64,000 nt of DNA from Bog-756 sp963776225 (GTDB taxonomy: Bacteria; Actinomycetota; Acidimicrobiia; Acidimicrobiales; RAAP-2): positions 434,001-498,000 of the forward strand of contig CAVZLL010000003.1 of the NCBI GenBank assembly GCA_963776225.1, given 5' to 3'. Below are positions 17,796 to 26,627 of this stretch, piece by piece. A program made the translations under genes and the position numbers. How positions within the stretch are numbered: the stretch's first letter is position 1; every line of letters starts with the position of its first letter. The notes beneath the pieces were generated by a model. That model saw nothing but the letters and a program-made list of their open reading frames with translations. It was not told where the DNA came from and searched no databases.

Positions 17796-18086
17796 ATGCC
17801 CGACGAGCACGATTCGACAGGGATCGAGGCCGAGCTGACCGAGGCCGAGCTCACCGAGCTGGCCCTCGCTGCGGACCCCTCAGGAGTGGTGGCCGACGAT
17901 GCGGTGCCCCTCTCGGTCTTCCTCGGTCAGGGCGCCGGGCTGTTGCCGGACTGGTACATGCCCTCGCCGATGTCGAGGCACAGCCCCCGGTGGCGGCTGC
18001 CGGTGGTCCTGGTGGTGATCGCCGCGTTCCTGACCATCGAGGCGTTCGGTCTCTGCAGCACGTTCGGCCAGCTCGTACCGGCCTGA
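17796..18086 (+). CDS. Small single-pass membrane protein, unknown
   Basis: 96 residues: an acidic N-terminal half rich in Glu, Thr and Ala (repeated TEAELTELA pattern), a middle segment, and one hydrophobic helix near residues 68-88. ATG 17796 follows a GGAGG ribosome binding site, and TAGAGT at 17751 may be its -10. No homologue comes to mind. It precedes the surface-protein and sortase pair. Confidence 0.6.
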   Translation: MPDEHDSTGIEAELTEAELTELALAADPSGVVADDAVPLSVFLGQGAGLLPDWYMPSPMSRHSPRWRLPVVLVVIAAFLTIEAFGLCSTFGQLVPA

Positions 18087-18154
18087 ACGGCACCGAATGC
18101 CACTCTCCATGATCAGACAACTTCGTTGAGTGGCGATCGAAGAGGACCTGGTGG

Positions 18155-18190
18155 GCATGCATTGCGGCGGGCGCTCGCCTGCGTGCATGA
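18155..18190 (+). other. Imperfect inverted repeat in the leader of the LPXTG gene
   Basis: ATGCA (18157-18161) pairs with TGCAT (18184-18188) around a GC-rich inner stem. It sits in the 186-base gap before the LPXTG gene and may shape the leader RNA. No known riboswitch core is visible. Confidence 0.25.
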
Positions 18191-18272
18191 TGGGTGGGCG
18201 AGAGCGACCGGGCCAGGGTCCCCGGCAGGTCGGGCAGCACGGGGCAGCGCCCCGCGTGAGGAGAGGGCAGCG

Positions 18273-18590
18273 ATGATCTGGGTGAGACGGTTGATGATCG
18301 GAAGTGGGATTGCGGCTGCATCGTTCCTGATGGCGGCCCCTGTGGCCGGTGCCGTCGACACCTACACCTCGACGCCTCCGACGGTCACCGGGATCAGCGC
18401 CCCGCCCCCGACGTCTGCGCTCCCCTTCACCCCGGCGGAGCCTCCGGTGGTCAGCCAGACCAGCACCACCACCGGCTCCTCGAGCCTGCCGTTCACCGGT
18501 GCGGACATCGCCGAGCTCGCAGTGATCGGTGTGGGCGCGGTGGCAGCCGGTCGGCTGCTGATGGTGCGCCGTCGCCGCTCCGTCGCCTGA
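18273..18590 (+). CDS. LPXTG-type cell-wall-anchored surface protein
   Basis: 105 residues with a complete sorting design: an N-terminal signal peptide (helix about 8-26, Ala-rich cleavage site), a short Pro/Thr/Ser-rich extracellular part, then LPFTG at 72-76, a hydrophobic helix and the basic tail RRRRS. A sortase would cut between Thr and Gly and attach the protein to peptidoglycan. ATG 18273 follows GAGGAGAGGG. It is convergent with a class E sortase gene. The exposed part is only about 45 residues, so it is a very small surface protein. Confidence 0.8.
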   Translation: MIWVRRLMIGSGIAAASFLMAAPVAGAVDTYTSTPPTVTGISAPPPTSALPFTPAEPPVVSQTSTTTGSSSLPFTGADIAELAVIGVGAVAAGRLLMVRRRRSVA

Positions 18591-18631
18591 GCGACTCCCG
18601 CTCGCCGGTTTCCGACGCTCCGGAACTCCCG

Positions 18632-18656
18632 GATCCGCGCGGCTGACCCGCGGATC
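18632..18656. terminator. Bidirectional hairpin between LPXTG gene and sortase
   Basis: Perfect 8-base stem GATCCGCG/CGCGGATC with a 9-base loop in the gap between two convergent genes. Confidence 0.5.
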
Positions 18657-18663
18657 GGGCCGA

Positions 18664-19602
18664 TCAGTACTGCGTAGGCAGGAGCGGGCTCAGCGCCTGG
18701 AAGAACAGGAACACGACGCCCAACCAGGCGAGCAGACCCCCGGTCAGCACTGCGGCCCGCCGGCTCCCACGTGTCCTGCGGGCGAGGATCCAGATCCCCG
18801 AGATGAGCGCAGCCACCGCGATGCCCCAGAGGATGGCCGCGGCCGGGTTGCGGGGCTGCCCGACCGGTGCGGTCCGGTGGATCGCGGTCGCGGTCGGTGA
18901 CGTCGGTGGGGTGGGGGAGGTCGACGGGGACGGTGCTCCCGGTTTGGCGCGGGTGAGCACGTCGGCCGCGAGAGCCGCGTGGACCACCAGCCGCTGTGCC
19001 GCGCTGTAGCGGGGGTTGCAGGTGGTCAGGGTCAGGGTCGGTGTCGGGGTCGGGTCGACCACTGCGACGTCGGTCGGGTCGACCACCTGGCTGCTCGTGA
19101 CCCGGTAGACGAACAGCCCCTGCACGGTGGCGATGTCGATGGTGTTGCCGGGCACCAGCTCGTTGAGGTTGTAGAAGGGGTGGAGGTAGGTCGTGCGGTG
19201 CCCGGCGATGGCCACGTTCCCTGCCTCGCCGGGCAGCGGGGTGGCCGGGTAGTGCCCCGGCCCGTCCTGGAGCTGGGCCTCCCCGGTGCCTTCCACGACG
19301 ACCATCGAGAGTCCGATCGTGGGGATCGAGATGACCCCGACCGGGCTCCCGGCGGCGGGATCGCCGGTGGCAGGAGCGATCGTCGGCGACGCCGGCTGGG
19401 TCCCGGGGGGAACGGTGGGGATCCGGTGCACCGGCGTCCCCGCCCGGCGCTCGGCTGTGGCGAACTCCTGGCGCAGCTGGGCCTGGGCGTGGGCCGTGTA
19501 GAGACCGGTGCCCCACAGGAGGTAGGGGATGAACAGCAGGACCAGGACCCCGGCCACCAGGACGACGCGCCCGACGGCCATCCGGATGGTCGTGAACGAC
19601 AC
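18664..19602 (-). CDS. Class E sortase
   Basis: 312-residue membrane transpeptidase that anchors surface proteins. It has an N-terminal helix (10-30) and a catalytic barrel with H135 (in AIAGHRTTY), C195 in TLTTC, the class E signature, and R204. A Pro/Thr/Ser-rich linker follows, then two C-terminal helices, an arrangement known from actinobacterial SrtE proteins. Class E enzymes usually prefer LAXTG, whereas the neighbouring substrate has LPFTG. GTG 19602 lies six bases after a promoter element. Confidence 0.9.
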   Translation of the reverse strand: MSFTTIRMAVGRVVLVAGVLVLLFIPYLLWGTGLYTAHAQAQLRQEFATAERRAGTPVHRIPTVPPGTQPASPTIAPATGDPAAGSPVGVISIPTIGLSMVVVEGTGEAQLQDGPGHYPATPLPGEAGNVAIAGHRTTYLHPFYNLNELVPGNTIDIATVQGLFVYRVTSSQVVDPTDVAVVDPTPTPTLTLTTCNPRYSAAQRLVVHAALAADVLTRAKPGAPSPSTSPTPPTSPTATAIHRTAPVGQPRNPAAAILWGIAVAALISGIWILARRTRGSRRAAVLTGGLLAWLGVVFLFFQALSPLLPTQY

Positions 19603-19608
19603 AACGCG

Positions 19609-19614
19609 ATGCTA
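19609..19614 (-). promoter_or_regulatory. -10 element TAGCAT, leaderless (sortase)
   Basis: On the minus strand TAGCAT is followed by six bases and then GTG 19602. Confidence 0.5.
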
Positions 19615-19729
19615 CCGGCACGCTCCGGCGGTCCCGGGGCGCCCGCCGAGTCCTGTGTCGCCCGTGCGGGTACGATGACCGCCGCAAATCCGCAGCGCAG
19701 AGGGCCATCGGGTCCTCCATGGCGGGTCG

Positions 19730-21498
19730 ATGCCGGCAGGATCGAGTGACGCGGTGAGCAATGCGAGGGGTCGACGGCGGCGCAGATGGGTGCTCGTGGT
19801 CGGCATCGTGGTCCTGCTCCTGGCCTGGGCAGGCGTCCTCGCAGCCAGGACCTGGTCGGCCTACCGCCACGATCAACAGGGCCTCTCCGAGCTCGCCGCG
19901 GTGCGGGCCAACCTCGCACCGGGCCAGGTCACCGCCGCGTCCACCCAGCGCGCCCTCCGGTCGGCGGAGGCTGCGTTCGACGCGGCCCGGGCGGACCTCT
20001 CCTCGCCGCTGTTCGCACCGGTCACCGTGGTCCCGGTCATCGGGCGGCAGTTCCGTTCGGTCCGTGCGCTGAGCTCCGCTGCGGGCCAGGTCTCGGCCGT
20101 GGGCGCGAGCTTTCTCGGTGAGGTCCACCAGGTCCTCGACCTGCCGCACTCGGCCGGGCCCGAACGGGTCGCCTCGCTGAAACGGCTCTCCGCGCTCTCC
20201 CTCGCGTCCGCCCGTCAGCTCTCCGGGATCGACACCGGGCCGGGGAACGCGCTGGTGTCACCGCTCGCCGGCAAGCACGACCAGTTCGTCTCCCAACTGG
20301 ACGACGCCCGAACCCGGCTGGCCGACGCGGCGGCGGTGTCGGCGGTCACGGCCACCATCCTCCAGGGACCGCAGCAGTACCTCGTGCTCGCAGCCAACAA
20401 CGCCGAGATGCGGGCCGGCTCGGGCGCGTTCCTCGACGTCGGAGCGGCCTCGACCTCCGGCGGCACCGTCCAACTGCGCGATCTCGGCCCCTCCGGTGCA
20501 CTCGGCCTGCCGGTGGGCGCGGTGACCGCGACCGGGGACCTCGAGCGCAACTGGGGCTGGCTGCTGCCCGGAGTCGACTTCCGAAACCTCGGGGTCACCC
20601 CGCAGTTCGACGTGACCGCGCCGCTGGCCGCCCGCATGTGGCTGGCGGCGACCGGGCAGCGCGTGGACGGAGTGCTGGGGATCGACGTTGCCGGTCTCCA
20701 GCAGATCCTGTCCGCCACCGGTCCGGTCGAGGTGGGGGGCGGACCATCGGGGCCGACAACGTGGAGTCCTATCTCTTCCACGACCAGTACGCGGGCCTGA
20801 CCGACAGCACGCTCGGGATCAGTGACCGTGAGGACCAGCTCGGCTCGCTCGCCTCGGCGGTCCTACGGCAGCTCCAGGGCGAGTCCACCGATCTCCGATC
20901 GCTGGCCTCGGCGGTGACCGGCGCGGTGGCCGGGCGTCATCTCATGCTCTGGTCGTCCGCCCCGGCAGCCCAGGCCGCATGGGTGGCGAGCGGGGTGAGC
21001 GGAACCATCGCTCCGGACTCGCTGGCGGTCGCCGTGATCAACCGCGGCGGCAACAAGCTCGATCAGTACCTGCCGGTGTCGGTCGGTGTCGGCACCCGAC
21101 CGTCGGGCACGGGCACCGAGGTCACCGTGACCACCACGCTCCAGAACCAGACCCCGGACGGGTTGTCACAGGTCATCGCCGGACCGTACCCGGGGCTGCC
21201 CGTCTCCTACGGCGAGTACACCGGGATCGTCGCCGAGAACCTCCCGGCCGCCGCCTCGGGCATCACCCTCAGCGGCGCGGGTCCGCTGAGCGCGAAAGGG
21301 GGAGAAGGGCCGACCTGGCTGATCGCCGCGCCCTTCACCCTCGCCCGGGGCGGGTCCCGCACGGTGGTGGTCCGCTTCCACCTCCCGTATGCCCACGGAT
21401 CGATGACCGTGGTCCCGTCGGGCCGGATCCCACCCGAGCAGTGGACAGCCGGCGGCCGCACCTTCAGTGACGACGGCCGGGAGGCCGTCAGCTGGTGA
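19730..21498 (+). CDS. DUF4012 membrane-anchored protein, frameshifted
   Basis: DUF4012-family protein of about 590 residues once its frame is repaired. It has a basic N-terminus, one hydrophobic helix (about 20-38), then a long extracytoplasmic domain. Family members often sit in actinobacterial surface-polysaccharide clusters, but their role is unknown. The frame breaks at the G-run 20734-20739. One added G joins the first half to TIGADNVESYLFHDQY, which restores the expected family pattern. As written, the first part would end at 20800. GTG 19754 is an alternative start. Confidence 0.75.
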
Positions 21499-21528
21499 GC
21501 GAGCACAGCCGCCCGGATGGCCCGCGGG

Positions 21529-22035
21529 TCAGCCGGACCACACGCCGGTGACCACCGCACCCGGGGCGACGTCGGCGAGCACCACCGCGTTGGCCCCGAT
21601 CCAGGCACCGTCGCCGACGGTGACCGGGCCGAGCACCTTGGCCCCCGCCCCGATCCGGACGTCGTCGCCGATGCGCGGCTGACCGTCCCCCGTTCCGGTG
21701 TGCCCGAGGGTGACCCCCTGGTAGACGGCGAGTCCGGAGCCGGCCACCACCTCGTGCCCGATCACGATGCCCACGGTGTGGAGGATGGCGAACCCGGGGC
21801 CGAGCCGGGCGGCGGGGTGGATCTCGGCGCCGGACGAACGGACGGCGGAGGCTTCCAGCCAGAGCGCGAGCGGTCGCAGGCGATGGTGCCAGCACCAGGA
21901 TGCGGCGCGGTAGGCGATGACCGCGCCGAGGCGCGGGTAGAGGGGGTAGCGGAGCAGCGACCCGGCCACCACTTGCGCCGGGGTCCTGTCCCATGCCGCA
22001 GTCATGTGCCGCAGATCCTCCACGAGCGCCGACAT
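21529..22035 (-). CDS. Serine O-acetyltransferase-like hexapeptide transferase
   Basis: 168-residue acyltransferase with a left-handed beta-helix. The C-terminal two thirds show hexapeptide repeats (IHPAARLGPGFAI, IGDDVRIGAGAKV, GDGAWIGANAVV) and the loop TVGIVIGHEVV. The catalytic His lies in ILHTVGIVIG. It resembles CysE-type serine acetyltransferases but is shorter, so it may acetylate a sugar in the surface cluster instead. ATG 22035 is chosen since the upstream extension is low complexity. Confidence 0.75.
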   Translation of the reverse strand: MSALVEDLRHMTAAWDRTPAQVVAGSLLRYPLYPRLGAVIAYRAASWCWHHRLRPLALWLEASAVRSSGAEIHPAARLGPGFAILHTVGIVIGHEVVAGSGLAVYQGVTLGHTGTGDGQPRIGDDVRIGAGAKVLGPVTVGDGAWIGANAVVLADVAPGAVVTGVWSG

Positions 22036-22102
22036 GGCTCGTAGTGTCGCACACGACGCCGGCGCGACCGCCCCCTCGCGGCAACTGGCCGGGGGTGGCG
22101 CG

Positions 22103-22885
22103 GTGTGCTCCAATTGGTGGGTGGGCGACCCCGGCGAGCCAGGTCTGCGGGCGCCGGGTGCCGAGGGACCCGGGCCGGGGCGGACCAGCCTGCGCGTCTA
22201 CCTCGATGCCCGGGCCGCCGAGGGCGGACGGTCGACCATCCCCTTCTCCGACGCGCTGCGCCCCTTCATGAGCGCCGGGGTCCGGCTCCGGGCCAAGCAG
22301 CTGGCGACCGCGATGGCCGAGCCACTCGAGCGCCGGAAGGCCCGCGGGTACGCCGGTGGCCCGCTGCGGCTCCACCTCGGCTCGGGGGGCAACAACCTGC
22401 CCGGGTGGGTCAACGTGGACCTGGTCGGGGCCCGGGCCGACGTGGCCTGGGACCTGCGGCACCGCCTCCCCTTTGCCGACGGGTCCGCCGAGGCGGTCTT
22501 CCTCGAGCACGTGCTCGAGCACATGACGGTGACCGAGGGGATCCAGGTGCTCTGCCGGATCCGTCCGGTGCTGGCTCGGGGCGGCGTGCTCCGCGTCGGC
22601 GTCCCCGACGCCGGTCTCTACGCCAGGAGCTATGCGTCGGGCGACCCCGTGCTGGACGAGCTCCGACCGGGCCGGCCGACCCGGATGCTGGCACTCGGCG
22701 AGGTCTTCCAGGAGCACGGGCACGTCTCGGCGTGGGACGGCGAGACCCTCGCGCTGGTCATCGGGGAGTGCGGGTTCGAGCGGCCCACGATCATGCCGGG
22801 GGGACGGTCGGCGATCGAGCCGGCCCCCGACAGCCCGGTCCGGGTGCCCGAGAGCGTCTACGTGGAGGCCGTCGTCCCCGGGTAG
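22103..22885 (+). CDS. SAM-dependent methyltransferase-like protein
   Basis: About 260 residues. The SAM-binding loop LHLGSGGNNLPGWVNVDL and the later LPFADGSAEAVFLEHVLEHM are classic for class I methyltransferases of the type found in polysaccharide clusters. The substrate is unknown; a sugar or lipid-linked glycan is likely from context. The start is uncertain: GTG 22103, GTG 22121 and ATG 22034 are all in frame. It is divergent from the acetyltransferase. Confidence 0.75.
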   Translation: MCSNWWVGDPGEPGLRAPGAEGPGPGRTSLRVYLDARAAEGGRSTIPFSDALRPFMSAGVRLRAKQLATAMAEPLERRKARGYAGGPLRLHLGSGGNNLPGWVNVDLVGARADVAWDLRHRLPFADGSAEAVFLEHVLEHMTVTEGIQVLCRIRPVLARGGVLRVGVPDAGLYARSYASGDPVLDELRPGRPTRMLALGEVFQEHGHVSAWDGETLALVIGECGFERPTIMPGGRSAIEPAPDSPVRVPESVYVEAVVPG

Positions 22886-22925
22886 CGCGGCAGCTGTGCT
22901 CCCGCCCGCGGTCCACAGGCGCCGG

Positions 22926-22931
22926 TAGGGT
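22926..22931 (+). promoter_or_regulatory. -10 element TAGGGT, leaderless
   Basis: TAGGGT lies six bases before ATG 22938. Confidence 0.5.
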
Positions 22932-22937
22932 ACGTCG

Positions 22938-23561
22938 ATGACCGCGGCCGACGGAGTGGCGGAGCCCGAACCGGGCCCGCCGTCCGCGGACGAATTCGGG
23001 CTCGCCCACCGGGCCGGGGGCTTCCTCCGCCGACGGCTGGGGCTGGCGCTCCTCCGGATCCGCCACCGGCGCGTCGACTTCGGACCGCGCTGCGACGTGC
23101 GGTCGGGCGGTCACTTCCTGGTCGCGCGGGGCGCGGTCGCCCGTTTCGGCGCCCGCTGCGTCCTCGACCACGGCTTCACCCTCGAGTGCCGGGGTCGGCT
23201 GGACGTGGGGGAGGGCACCGTCTTCGGCCACCACTGCACCGTGGCCTCGGACCGCAGCATCGTGATCGGCCGCAACTGCCTGCTCGCCGAGCTCGTCTCG
23301 ATCCGCGATCACGACCACGCCTTCGCCGACCCGTCGACTCCCATCGTCGAACAGGGACGCTCGACAGCGCCGGTCCGGATCGGGGACAACGTCTGGGTGG
23401 GCGCCAAGGCCACCGTCACCCGGGGGGTCACCATCGGGTGCAACACGGTGGTCGGCGCCCACGCCGTAGTGACCCGCGACCTGCCGGCGAACTGCGTTGC
23501 GGTCGGGGTGCCCGCCCGGGTGGTCCGCATGCGCGAACCGGGCAGCCGATCCGAGCACTGA
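22938..23561 (+). CDS. Acyltransferase, left-handed beta-helix (sugar O-acetyltransferase type)
   Basis: 207 residues with hexapeptide repeats throughout the second half. The motif SIRDHDHAFADPS and the C-terminal VRIGDNVWVGAKATVTRGV, then GAHAVVTRDLPANCVAVGVP, are typical of maltose/galactoside O-acetyltransferases and WcaF-like polysaccharide acetyltransferases. It would add acetyl groups from acetyl-CoA to a glycan precursor. It is followed by a glycosyltransferase 20 bases later. Confidence 0.8.
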   Translation: MTAADGVAEPEPGPPSADEFGLAHRAGGFLRRRLGLALLRIRHRRVDFGPRCDVRSGGHFLVARGAVARFGARCVLDHGFTLECRGRLDVGEGTVFGHHCTVASDRSIVIGRNCLLAELVSIRDHDHAFADPSTPIVEQGRSTAPVRIGDNVWVGAKATVTRGVTIGCNTVVGAHAVVTRDLPANCVAVGVPARVVRMREPGSRSEH

Positions 23562-23568
23562 GGGGGCC

Positions 23569-23574
23569 TACGAT
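23569..23574 (+). promoter_or_regulatory. -10 element TACGAT, leaderless
   Basis: TACGAT lies seven bases before GTG 23582. Confidence 0.5.
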
Positions 23575-23581
23575 ACGTGCG

Positions 23582-24761
23582 GTGGACGCCCGCCCGACGG
23601 TCCCTGCGGCGCCCCGGGGCCGCCTACGGGTGCTCCGCCTCTCCCACAGCGGGGTGGTCACCTCCTGGCGCGAGCGCGAGCGCCTGCTCCGTGCGCGGGG
23701 CGTCGACCTGACCCTGGTGGTCGCGGCGCGGTGGGAGGAGGGCGGCTCGGTGGTCGAGTTCTCCGCCGGGGATGACGACTTCGTCGTGCCGGTGCGTACG
23801 GTCGGGCGCCGCCCGAACCTGTTCCTCTTCGATCCGCGACCGCTCTGGCGTCTCCTCGGAGCGACGCGGTGGGACCTCGTCGACCTGCACGAGGAGCCCT
23901 TCGGCCTCGCCGTAGCGGAGGTCCTGGTCCTCCGACGGCTGCGCGCCCGGGGCACCCCGTTCCTGGTCTGCTCCGCCCAGAACCTCGACAAGCGCTATCC
24001 GCCGCCCTTCCGCTGGTTCGAGCGGTGGTCGTTGGGTCGGGCCGCCGGCGCCTACACCTGCAATCTGGAGGCCGGCCGGATCCTGCGGCGCAAGGGTCTG
24101 GTCGGCGAGCTCGCGCTGCTCCCGCTCGGCGTCGACATCGAGCGGTTCCACCCGGTCGACCGGGACCCCCCCGCGGGCGGGCTGCGGGTGGGCTTCGTCG
24201 GCCGGCTCATCCCCCACAAGGGGGCGGACGTCCTGCTGCGGGCGGTTGCCCGCGACTCCCGGCTGCGGGCCGAGATCTACGGGTCCGGTCCCGAGTCAGC
24301 GACGCTGCGGGCGCTGGCCGACCGGCTCGGGATCGCCGACCGGGTCGTGTTCGCCGGCCACGTCCCCGACGCCCGGATGCCCGATGTCTACGCGCTCCTC
24401 GACGCGCTGGCGGTGCCCTCGGTGGCGATGCCCGGGTGGGTCGAACAGTTCGGCCGCGTGGTCGTCGAGGCACAGGCCGCCGGTGTCCCGGTGGTGGCCA
24501 GCGCGAGCGGGGCCCTCCCCGACGTCGTCGGCGGGAGCGGGATCCTCGTGCCGGCGGGTGACCCGGTCGCGCTGGCCGGGGCCCTCGCCCGCCTGCTGGA
24601 CGAGCCGGGGCTCTGGTCGCAGCTCCGCGAACGCGGGGGTGCGGGATGCCGGGCGCAGCTCGTGGGCGCAGATCGCCGGCGACCAGCAGGCGCTCTACGA
24701 GCGCGCGGTCTCCGGGGGCGCCGACGCGGTCGACCCCGCCTCCGGGACCAGCGACCGGTAG
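23582..24761 (+). CDS. GT4 glycosyltransferase, frameshifted near the 3' end
   Basis: About 392 residues when repaired. The donor-binding half shows FVGRLIPHKGADVLLRAV and the pattern EQFGRVVVEAQAAGVPVVAS with its catalytic Glu pair, so a GT-B retaining transferase. The run of five G at 24635-24639 shifts the frame. With one G fewer it continues as RDAGRSSWAQIAGDQQALYE and stops at 24761, a normal tail. As written the frame instead runs into antisense sequence. Its 3' end overlaps the convergent next gene by 67 bases. Confidence 0.8.
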
Positions 24762-26620
24762 AGCTCCTCGAGCCGGTCGAGGTGGCCGGCGAGGGAGAAC
24801 CGTGCCTGCTGGCGTGCACGGAGTGCGGCGCCCGTCCGACGGCGGAGGTCCGGGTCGTGCGCGAGCGCGACGAGCCCCCGGGCCGCGGCGGCCGCGTCCC
24901 CGGGCGCGAACAGCATCCCGGCCTCGGCCACCGTCTCCAGGTGGGCCCCGCCGGCGGCCGCGACGACCGGGAGGCCGTGGGCCATGGCCTCCACCACCGA
25001 GAGGCCGAAGGGCTCCTCCGGGGCGGGGGCGAGGAGGATCGAGGAGCCGGCGAGCAGCGCGTCGGTGTCGGCGACCTGCCCGGCGAAGCGAACGCTCGCC
25101 GTGCACCCGAGCCGGTCGGCGAGCACCTCGAGCTCCGGACGGAGCGCACCGGACCCGGCGACGACCAGCCGCCATCCCGACGAGCCGAGCCCGCTGCCCG
25201 CCCACGCCCGGAGGCCGACCTCGGGGGCCTTCTCCCGGTCCAGTCGCTGGAGCATCAGCACGGTCGGCGCCTCGAGGGGAGCCCGAGGGCGATCGGGCGC
25301 CGCGTTCGGGATGAGCACCGACGGTCCCGAGATGGTGCGTGCCACGAACTCGCTGATGGCGATGTCGCAGGCGATCGGCCGGGAGGCCGCCCGGGCCAGT
25401 GCCCGCGCCAACGGGCCCGAGCCGCGCTCGGCGGCGAAGTGACGGGTGGCGACGGTCGGCACCCGGCGGACCGGTCGGGCCACCCAGGTCGCCACCTCCG
25501 CCGCGGTCATGTGGGTGTGGACGAGGTCCACGTCCCGCAGCCGGGTGACGGCGGCCGCCCCCCCGAGCACCGTTGTCGCCGGCCGGTGGTCGACCGAGGC
25601 GGCCAGCTCATCCCGCATCCGCACCGGATCACCGCCGATCACCGCGACGGTGTGGTCGCGGGCCGCCAGTCCGTTGGCCACCTGGCAGACGTAGCGCTCG
25701 ACACCGGCGAAGGCGCCGGTGAGCACGACGTGCACGACCGAGAGGGTTCCGGCAGCGGTCCTCTCCCGGGCGGCCTCAACCCGGAGGGGTCCCCGTCGGT
25801 AGAGGGAGAACCGGGCTGCCGCCCGCCGGCCCCGCTCGCCGGGCAGGACCAGGGCCCGGACCGACGCGCCGAACAGGGCCGCGCCCCGGTAGACCCACCA
25901 GCCCGCAGGACCGTGGTGCTTTCGCAGATAGCGCTCGTGGGAGGCATGGAAGTGGGCCTCGCGCCCGGCCTGGTCGCCGCCGGTGCCGGACCCGACGTGG
26001 GTCGCCGACGCCCCGGGGCAGAGTGCGACCGTCCAGCCGCGGTCGGTCGCACGCCGCTGCCAGTCCGCCTCCTCGGCATAGAGGAAGAACCGGTCGTCGA
26101 ACGGGCCGACGTCGGCGAACGCCTCACCCCGGATCAGCAGGACCGACCCGATGAGGTAGTCGGTCCGCCGGCGGAGCCCGCCGAGCCCGATCGCCTCGAC
26201 CCAGGCGCCGATCGGGGAGGGGAACGGCCAGCCGACCCGGGCCGTCCTGCCGGTCGAGGGATCGCGCTGGGGAGGCGCGACCGCGGCGAGTCGGTCGTCG
26301 GCCAGCAGGCACTCCTGCAGGGCCGCCACCCCGTCCGGGGTGATCGCCGCGTCGGGGTTGAGGAGGAGCACGTCGGTCCCGACCGGAGACCTCCCGGAGA
26401 TCCCCAGGTTGACGCCGGCGGCGAAGCCCAGATTGGTCCCGGGGTCGACGTAGGACGCCCCGAGTCGCCGGACCACCGCCCGCACCTCGGGATCGGAGGA
26501 ATTGTCGACGACGGTGACCGGAAAGGCGCCCGCCAACCCGATCAGGCAGGCCTGCAGCAGGTCCGGCGCGTGGTACGCGACCACGACCACGGTGACCGGC
26601 CGGCGGTCCCCGGCGGTCAC
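24695..26620 (-). CDS. GT2-GT4 fused glycosyltransferase
   Basis: 641-residue protein with two transferase modules in one frame. Residues 1-280 are a GT2 (rhamnosyltransferase-like) domain: VTVVVVAYHAPDLLQACL, VTVVDNSSD, NLGFAAGVN and VLLLNPDAAI. A GT4 module starts near residue 295 with VVHVVLTGAFAGVERYVCQV and contains VLMLQRLDREKAPEVG and PEEPFGLSVVEAMAHGLPVV. One chain could thus add two sugars in sequence. GTG 26620 lies 8 bases after the stop of the Wzz/BY-kinase gene. No internal ATG suggests a split gene. Confidence 0.85.
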   Translation of the reverse strand: MTAGDRRPVTVVVVAYHAPDLLQACLIGLAGAFPVTVVDNSSDPEVRAVVRRLGASYVDPGTNLGFAAGVNLGISGRSPVGTDVLLLNPDAAITPDGVAALQECLLADDRLAAVAPPQRDPSTGRTARVGWPFPSPIGAWVEAIGLGGLRRRTDYLIGSVLLIRGEAFADVGPFDDRFFLYAEEADWQRRATDRGWTVALCPGASATHVGSGTGGDQAGREAHFHASHERYLRKHHGPAGWWVYRGAALFGASVRALVLPGERGRRAAARFSLYRRGPLRVEAARERTAAGTLSVVHVVLTGAFAGVERYVCQVANGLAARDHTVAVIGGDPVRMRDELAASVDHRPATTVLGGAAAVTRLRDVDLVHTHMTAAEVATWVARPVRRVPTVATRHFAAERGSGPLARALARAASRPIACDIAISEFVARTISGPSVLIPNAAPDRPRAPLEAPTVLMLQRLDREKAPEVGLRAWAGSGLGSSGWRLVVAGSGALRPELEVLADRLGCTASVRFAGQVADTDALLAGSSILLAPAPEEPFGLSVVEAMAHGLPVVAAAGGAHLETVAEAGMLFAPGDAAAAARGLVALAHDPDLRRRTGAALRARQQARFSLAGHLDRLEELYRSLVPEAGSTASAPPETARS

Positions 26621-26627
26621 CGTCGGC

